Below are positions 5,653 to 7,470 of a stretch of DNA of 7,470 bases, piece after piece. Position 1 is the stretch's first letter. Each line of letters begins with the position of its first letter. The translations under genes and the position numbers were made by a program. Source of the stretch: Phycisphaerae bacterium (GTDB taxonomy: Bacteria; Planctomycetota; Phycisphaerae; UBA1845; UTPLA1). The stretch lies in NCBI GenBank assembly GCA_016935885.1, contig JAFGQA010000282.1:1-7470 (forward strand), in the 5' to 3' direction. Under the pieces are notes generated by a model that was not told the origin of the DNA, did no database searches, and worked only from the letters and a program-made list of their open reading frames with translations.

Positions 5653-7005
5653 CTAGGCTCCAAGCCTCGCGTACCGGCCTTCGTATCTTGCCGCCGCGAG
5701 CGGCGCGGCAAACTCGTCTTGAACACACATGCGACCGGCGCTTGCCAGCGCTGCCCGATATGTCTCGTCCCTCATCAACCGGCGAATCGCCAGGCCAAGC
5801 TCGACCGCGTTGTCCGGCGCGACCAGGAGCCCCGTCCGGCCGTGGTCAATGACCTCCAAGTTCCCGCCAACCGCCGTTGCAATGACCGGTACCCCACACG
5901 ACATCGCCTCCAACAGCGCGTTCGACATGCCCTCCCAAAGCGACGGCAGAACGAACAGGTCCGCCGCTTGGTACCACGGTAACGTGTCGCATTGCTCGCT
6001 GACGAATCGGATGTCGGCTCCCGGCATGTGGTCGCCTGCCCAACGCCGCAACGCCCCGCCAAGATAATCGCCGCCTGCAAAGATGGCTGTGGCCCGGCCC
6101 ATGTCGCCGCGCAATTGGTGCAGTGCTTGCAGCAAGATGTCGTGGCCCTTGATCAGCTTGAGGTTGCCGACGGACAGAATGATCGTTTGATCATCCGGCA
6201 GATTCAACCCTCGCCGAACAGCCGAGCGGCAAGCGGCCGGCACGTACCGTTGCGTGTCCACGCCGTTGGGCAGCACGCCGAATTGTCCGGGCTTCATCCG
6301 CAACTCACGGGCGATCGCCTCGGCCGCCGCCCGGCTGACCGCCCAGCGATCGTCACACCGCAGGGCAGCCGCCCGATACATCCGGCGCCGGATCAAGCCG
6401 AAGCCCTGGTAGCCAACCTCGAAACCCCCGTGGCACCGCCGCTCCGGCGGCGCAGGTGCATCCACGGGCGGGACGCCCGTGTCACAGTTTTGAGACTGCG
6501 AGGCCACGGGCGAGACGCCCGTGTCACAGTCTTGAAGCGGCTTCCTGCCGGGCGTTTCAAAGCCGTGGAAGCTGAATGCTACGCGAACGTCCGCGCACAT
6601 CCGCGCCGCCAGCAGCGAATCCACCAGCATGGTTAGGCCGCGAACGTGCAACACATCCACCGCGTGTTCCCGAAGGATGGACGCCAGGCGAACAGACCAC
6701 AGGCGATCCTTCCCCGGGTTTGAGAGTTGAACGGCCTCGACGTTTTCACCGAAGACCCGGTCGCCGACTGTATTGCCACGGCCGTGTCCGCGGACGACCA
6801 GTACGTGCCGGAACCTGTCCCGTGGCAGGTTCTCAACCGTCTGCAGCAGTTGGCGTTCCAGCCCTCCGCAGCCAAGCCGCCAGACGGGATGGCAGACGGT
6901 GATGACCCGCCGATTGGTGTCGGTGGCTTGCCCACGCCGACGAGCGGGCGCGACCACTGGACGCACCTTCACAGGCGTCTCGGCAAGACTGGCGGGAGGC
7001 GGCAT
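5653..7005 (-). CDS. GT4-family glycosyltransferase with in-frame repeat insertion
   Basis: This 450-residue GT-B enzyme probably transfers a sugar from a nucleotide donor to a growing surface glycan or lipid carrier at the cytoplasmic membrane face. The N-terminal domain (about 32-215) has the HPVWRLGCGGLERQL loop (39-53; GGLE at 47-50). The C-terminal domain has PNGVD (246-250), LSVGNLKLIKGHDILLQAL (277-295), FVLPSLWEGMSNALLEAMSC (351-370) with the EX7E pair E358/E366, and GVPVIATAVGGNLEVI (371-386). These define family GT4; donor and acceptor cannot be read from sequence. The first 30 residues are proline/arginine-rich and may be a tail. Residues about 159-192 (CDTGVSPV and CDTGVPPV, 14 residues apart, then APPERRCHGG) are the translation of palindromic DNA repeats at 6430-6531 and are not expected in the family. 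The ATG at 7005 has GGGAG eight bases upstream, and a TGA separates it from the nearest upstream in-frame ATG. Confidence 0.92.
   Translation of the reverse strand: MPPPASLAETPVKVRPVVAPARRRGQATDTNRRVITVCHPVWRLGCGGLERQLLQTVENLPRDRFRHVLVVRGHGRGNTVGDRVFGENVEAVQLSNPGKDRLWSVRLASILREHAVDVLHVRGLTMLVDSLLAARMCADVRVAFSFHGFETPGRKPLQDCDTGVSPVASQSQNCDTGVPPVDAPAPPERRCHGGFEVGYQGFGLIRRRMYRAAALRCDDRWAVSRAAAEAIARELRMKPGQFGVLPNGVDTQRYVPAACRSAVRRGLNLPDDQTIILSVGNLKLIKGHDILLQALHQLRGDMGRATAIFAGGDYLGGALRRWAGDHMPGADIRFVSEQCDTLPWYQAADLFVLPSLWEGMSNALLEAMSCGVPVIATAVGGNLEVIDHGRTGLLVAPDNAVELGLAIRRLMRDETYRAALASAGRMCVQDEFAAPLAAARYEGRYARLGA
6430..6531. repeat. Palindromic repeat cluster inserted within the glycosyltransferase gene
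   Basis: Three hairpins lie within 102 bp. CCGCCG/CGGCGG (6436-6441, 6445-6450) encloses CTC. CACGGGCG/CGCCCGTG (6463-6470, 6474-6481) encloses GGA. CACGGGCG/CGCCCGTG (6505-6512, 6516-6523) encloses AGA. The latter two, with the following TCACAGT, are near-identical 27-bp direct copies spaced 42 bp apart. The left part matches the unit at 7312-7365, including the shared CAGGTGCATCCA (6453-6464 and 7363-7374). The span is a multiple of three with no stop in the gene's frame, so the enzyme stays open. Confidence 0.85.
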
Positions 7006-7101
7006 GCGTCATGCTCCCATCAAAGGCACACGCGTCGTCACGAGGCCCCAAAGCAGATGCGCTCGCCGTTGTACGGGCGCAGAACCTCGACTCACACCCT
7101 G

Positions 7102-7131
7102 ATTATCGGCCATGCGGAACACGCCCATGAA
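7102..7131 (-). promoter_or_regulatory. Weak candidate promoter for the glycosyltransferase
   Basis: On the minus strand, TTCATG (7131-7126, three of six matches to TTGACA) and GATAAT (7107-7102, five of six matches to TATAAT) are 18 bases apart. This would give a leader of roughly 90 bases before the ATG at 7005. The -35 box is poor, so this is only a candidate. Confidence 0.22.
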
Positions 7132-7203
7132 CGACAAGCCCCAGCCGTACGAACCCGCAGTTCTTGCGCGTGGCCGAGTTCGAGCGCATCCGAGGCTACG
7201 GCA

Positions 7204-7250
7204 GCACGGGCGTTTCCCCCCGGGTATCCATCGCCGAGACGGCGGTGCCC
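7204..7250. repeat. Decayed copy of the 54-bp twin-hairpin repeat
   Basis: The stretch from CAGCACGGGCG to GACGGCGGTGCC aligns base for base with most of the unit at 7312-7365. It keeps the CGCCG/CGGCG stem around AGA (7232-7236, 7240-7244). The CACGGGC/GCCCGTG stem has decayed (GCACGGGCGTTTCCCCCCGG). Confidence 0.6.
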
Positions 7251-7311
7251 CGATTGGCAAAACGCCCACGCCACAATGACTGGGATTAGAGCATTTCACG
7301 TTTGCCTGCGA

Positions 7312-7365
7312 CTGTGGCACGGGCATCTCGCCCGTGAATCCACCGCCGAGACGGCGGTGCCACAG
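7312..7365. repeat. Intact 54-bp twin-hairpin repeat with inverted ends
   Basis: The unit is bounded by CTGTGGCAC (7312-7320) and its exact complement GTGCCACAG (7357-7365). Inside are CACGGGC/GCCCGTG (7318-7324, 7330-7336) around ATCTC and CACCGCCG/CGGCGGTG (7341-7348, 7352-7359) around AGA. The outer 9-bp ends overlap the inner arms, so it can fold as one long stem with two branches or as two hairpins. Partial or altered copies are at 7204-7250, 7407-7431 and 6430-6531. I know similar sequences as abundant repeats in planctomycete-like genomes, from memory only. Confidence 0.85.
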
Positions 7366-7406
7366 GTGCATCCAACCGTGAAGTGCCTTAGCAGCCCGTG
7401 GCAAAA

Positions 7407-7431
7407 CTGTGGCACCGGCGTCTCGCCGGTG
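7407..7431. repeat. Half-unit copy of the twin-hairpin repeat
   Basis: CTGTGGCAC (7407-7415) repeats the left end of the 54-bp unit and leads into CACCGGCG/CGCCGGTG (7413-7420, 7424-7431) around TCT. The arms differ from the other copies yet remain perfectly complementary. The second hairpin of the unit is absent. Confidence 0.7.
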
Positions 7432-7450
7432 GTTTTCACGGTCAGGAAGG

Positions 7451-7465
7451 GCGTTTCCGAAACGC
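7451..7465. repeat. Short palindrome GCGTTTC-C-GAAACGC
   Basis: A perfect 7-bp inverted repeat around a single base lies at the right edge. Its GCGTTTC arm is also in the inverted ends of the MITE-like element at 4317-4444, so it could be the start of a related element that continues past the window. Confidence 0.5.
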
Positions 7466-7470
7466 TGTCC

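Noticed and set aside
4863..5852. 329-codon plus-strand frame
   Set aside because: It runs antisense to both the permease and the end of the glycosyltransferase and crosses the repeat-filled spacer. Its product is charge-rich with no recognisable domain.
7009..7404. 131-codon minus-strand frame upstream of the glycosyltransferase
   Set aside because: Much of it is translated repeat (HRRLGGGFTGEMPV), and it has no ribosome binding site or domain.

Overview
The window is GC-rich bacterial DNA with four genes, all on the minus strand, separated by unusually repeat-laden spacers. The best guess for the source is a member of the Planctomycetota or a related lineage. This rests on three things: the secreted protein carries two dockerin-type calcium-loop repeats of a style common in that phylum (DVNEDVKLDGEDVQGFVDCL, then a cysteine-rich linker); the spacers hold GC-rich twin-hairpin repeats that I associate with those genomes; and gene density is low. 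This is inference from sequence style, not a phylogenetic placement.

In transcription order (right to left) the genes are: a GT4-family glycosyltransferase (5653-7005); an ABC-2 type membrane permease of the polysaccharide/teichoic acid export kind (4533-5396); a large secreted calcineurin-like phosphoesterase with dockerin-like repeats and a purple-acid-phosphatase-like architecture (1532-3778, GTG start); and a divergent YchF/OLA1-type P-loop NTPase (399-1466). The first two fit surface polysaccharide assembly and export, but the ATPase partner expected beside such a permease is not in the window. The phosphoesterase and the YchF-like protein look unrelated to them and to each other. Spacers of 256, 754 and 65 bp argue against one tight operon, and the YchF-like gene seems to have its own extended -10 promoter.

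The spacers are the striking part. The left edge (1-345) has a 22-bp tandem array that runs into a series of four hairpins, each with different arms but the same four-base loop type (TCCC/GGGA, one AGGA). The spacer at 3779-4532 has a pair of REP-like hairpins and a 128-bp MITE-like element. That element has 16-bp inverted ends, a possible TA duplication and, inside it, a hairpin of the same kind as the left-edge series. The 5397-5652 spacer has another twin hairpin sharing a 15-base core with the first. The right edge (7006-7470) has no convincing gene but holds one intact and two partial or decayed copies of a 54-bp twin-hairpin unit. Copies of that family also sit in frame inside the glycosyltransferase gene, adding about 34 codons. 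I see no complete transposase, CRISPR array, tRNA or rRNA.
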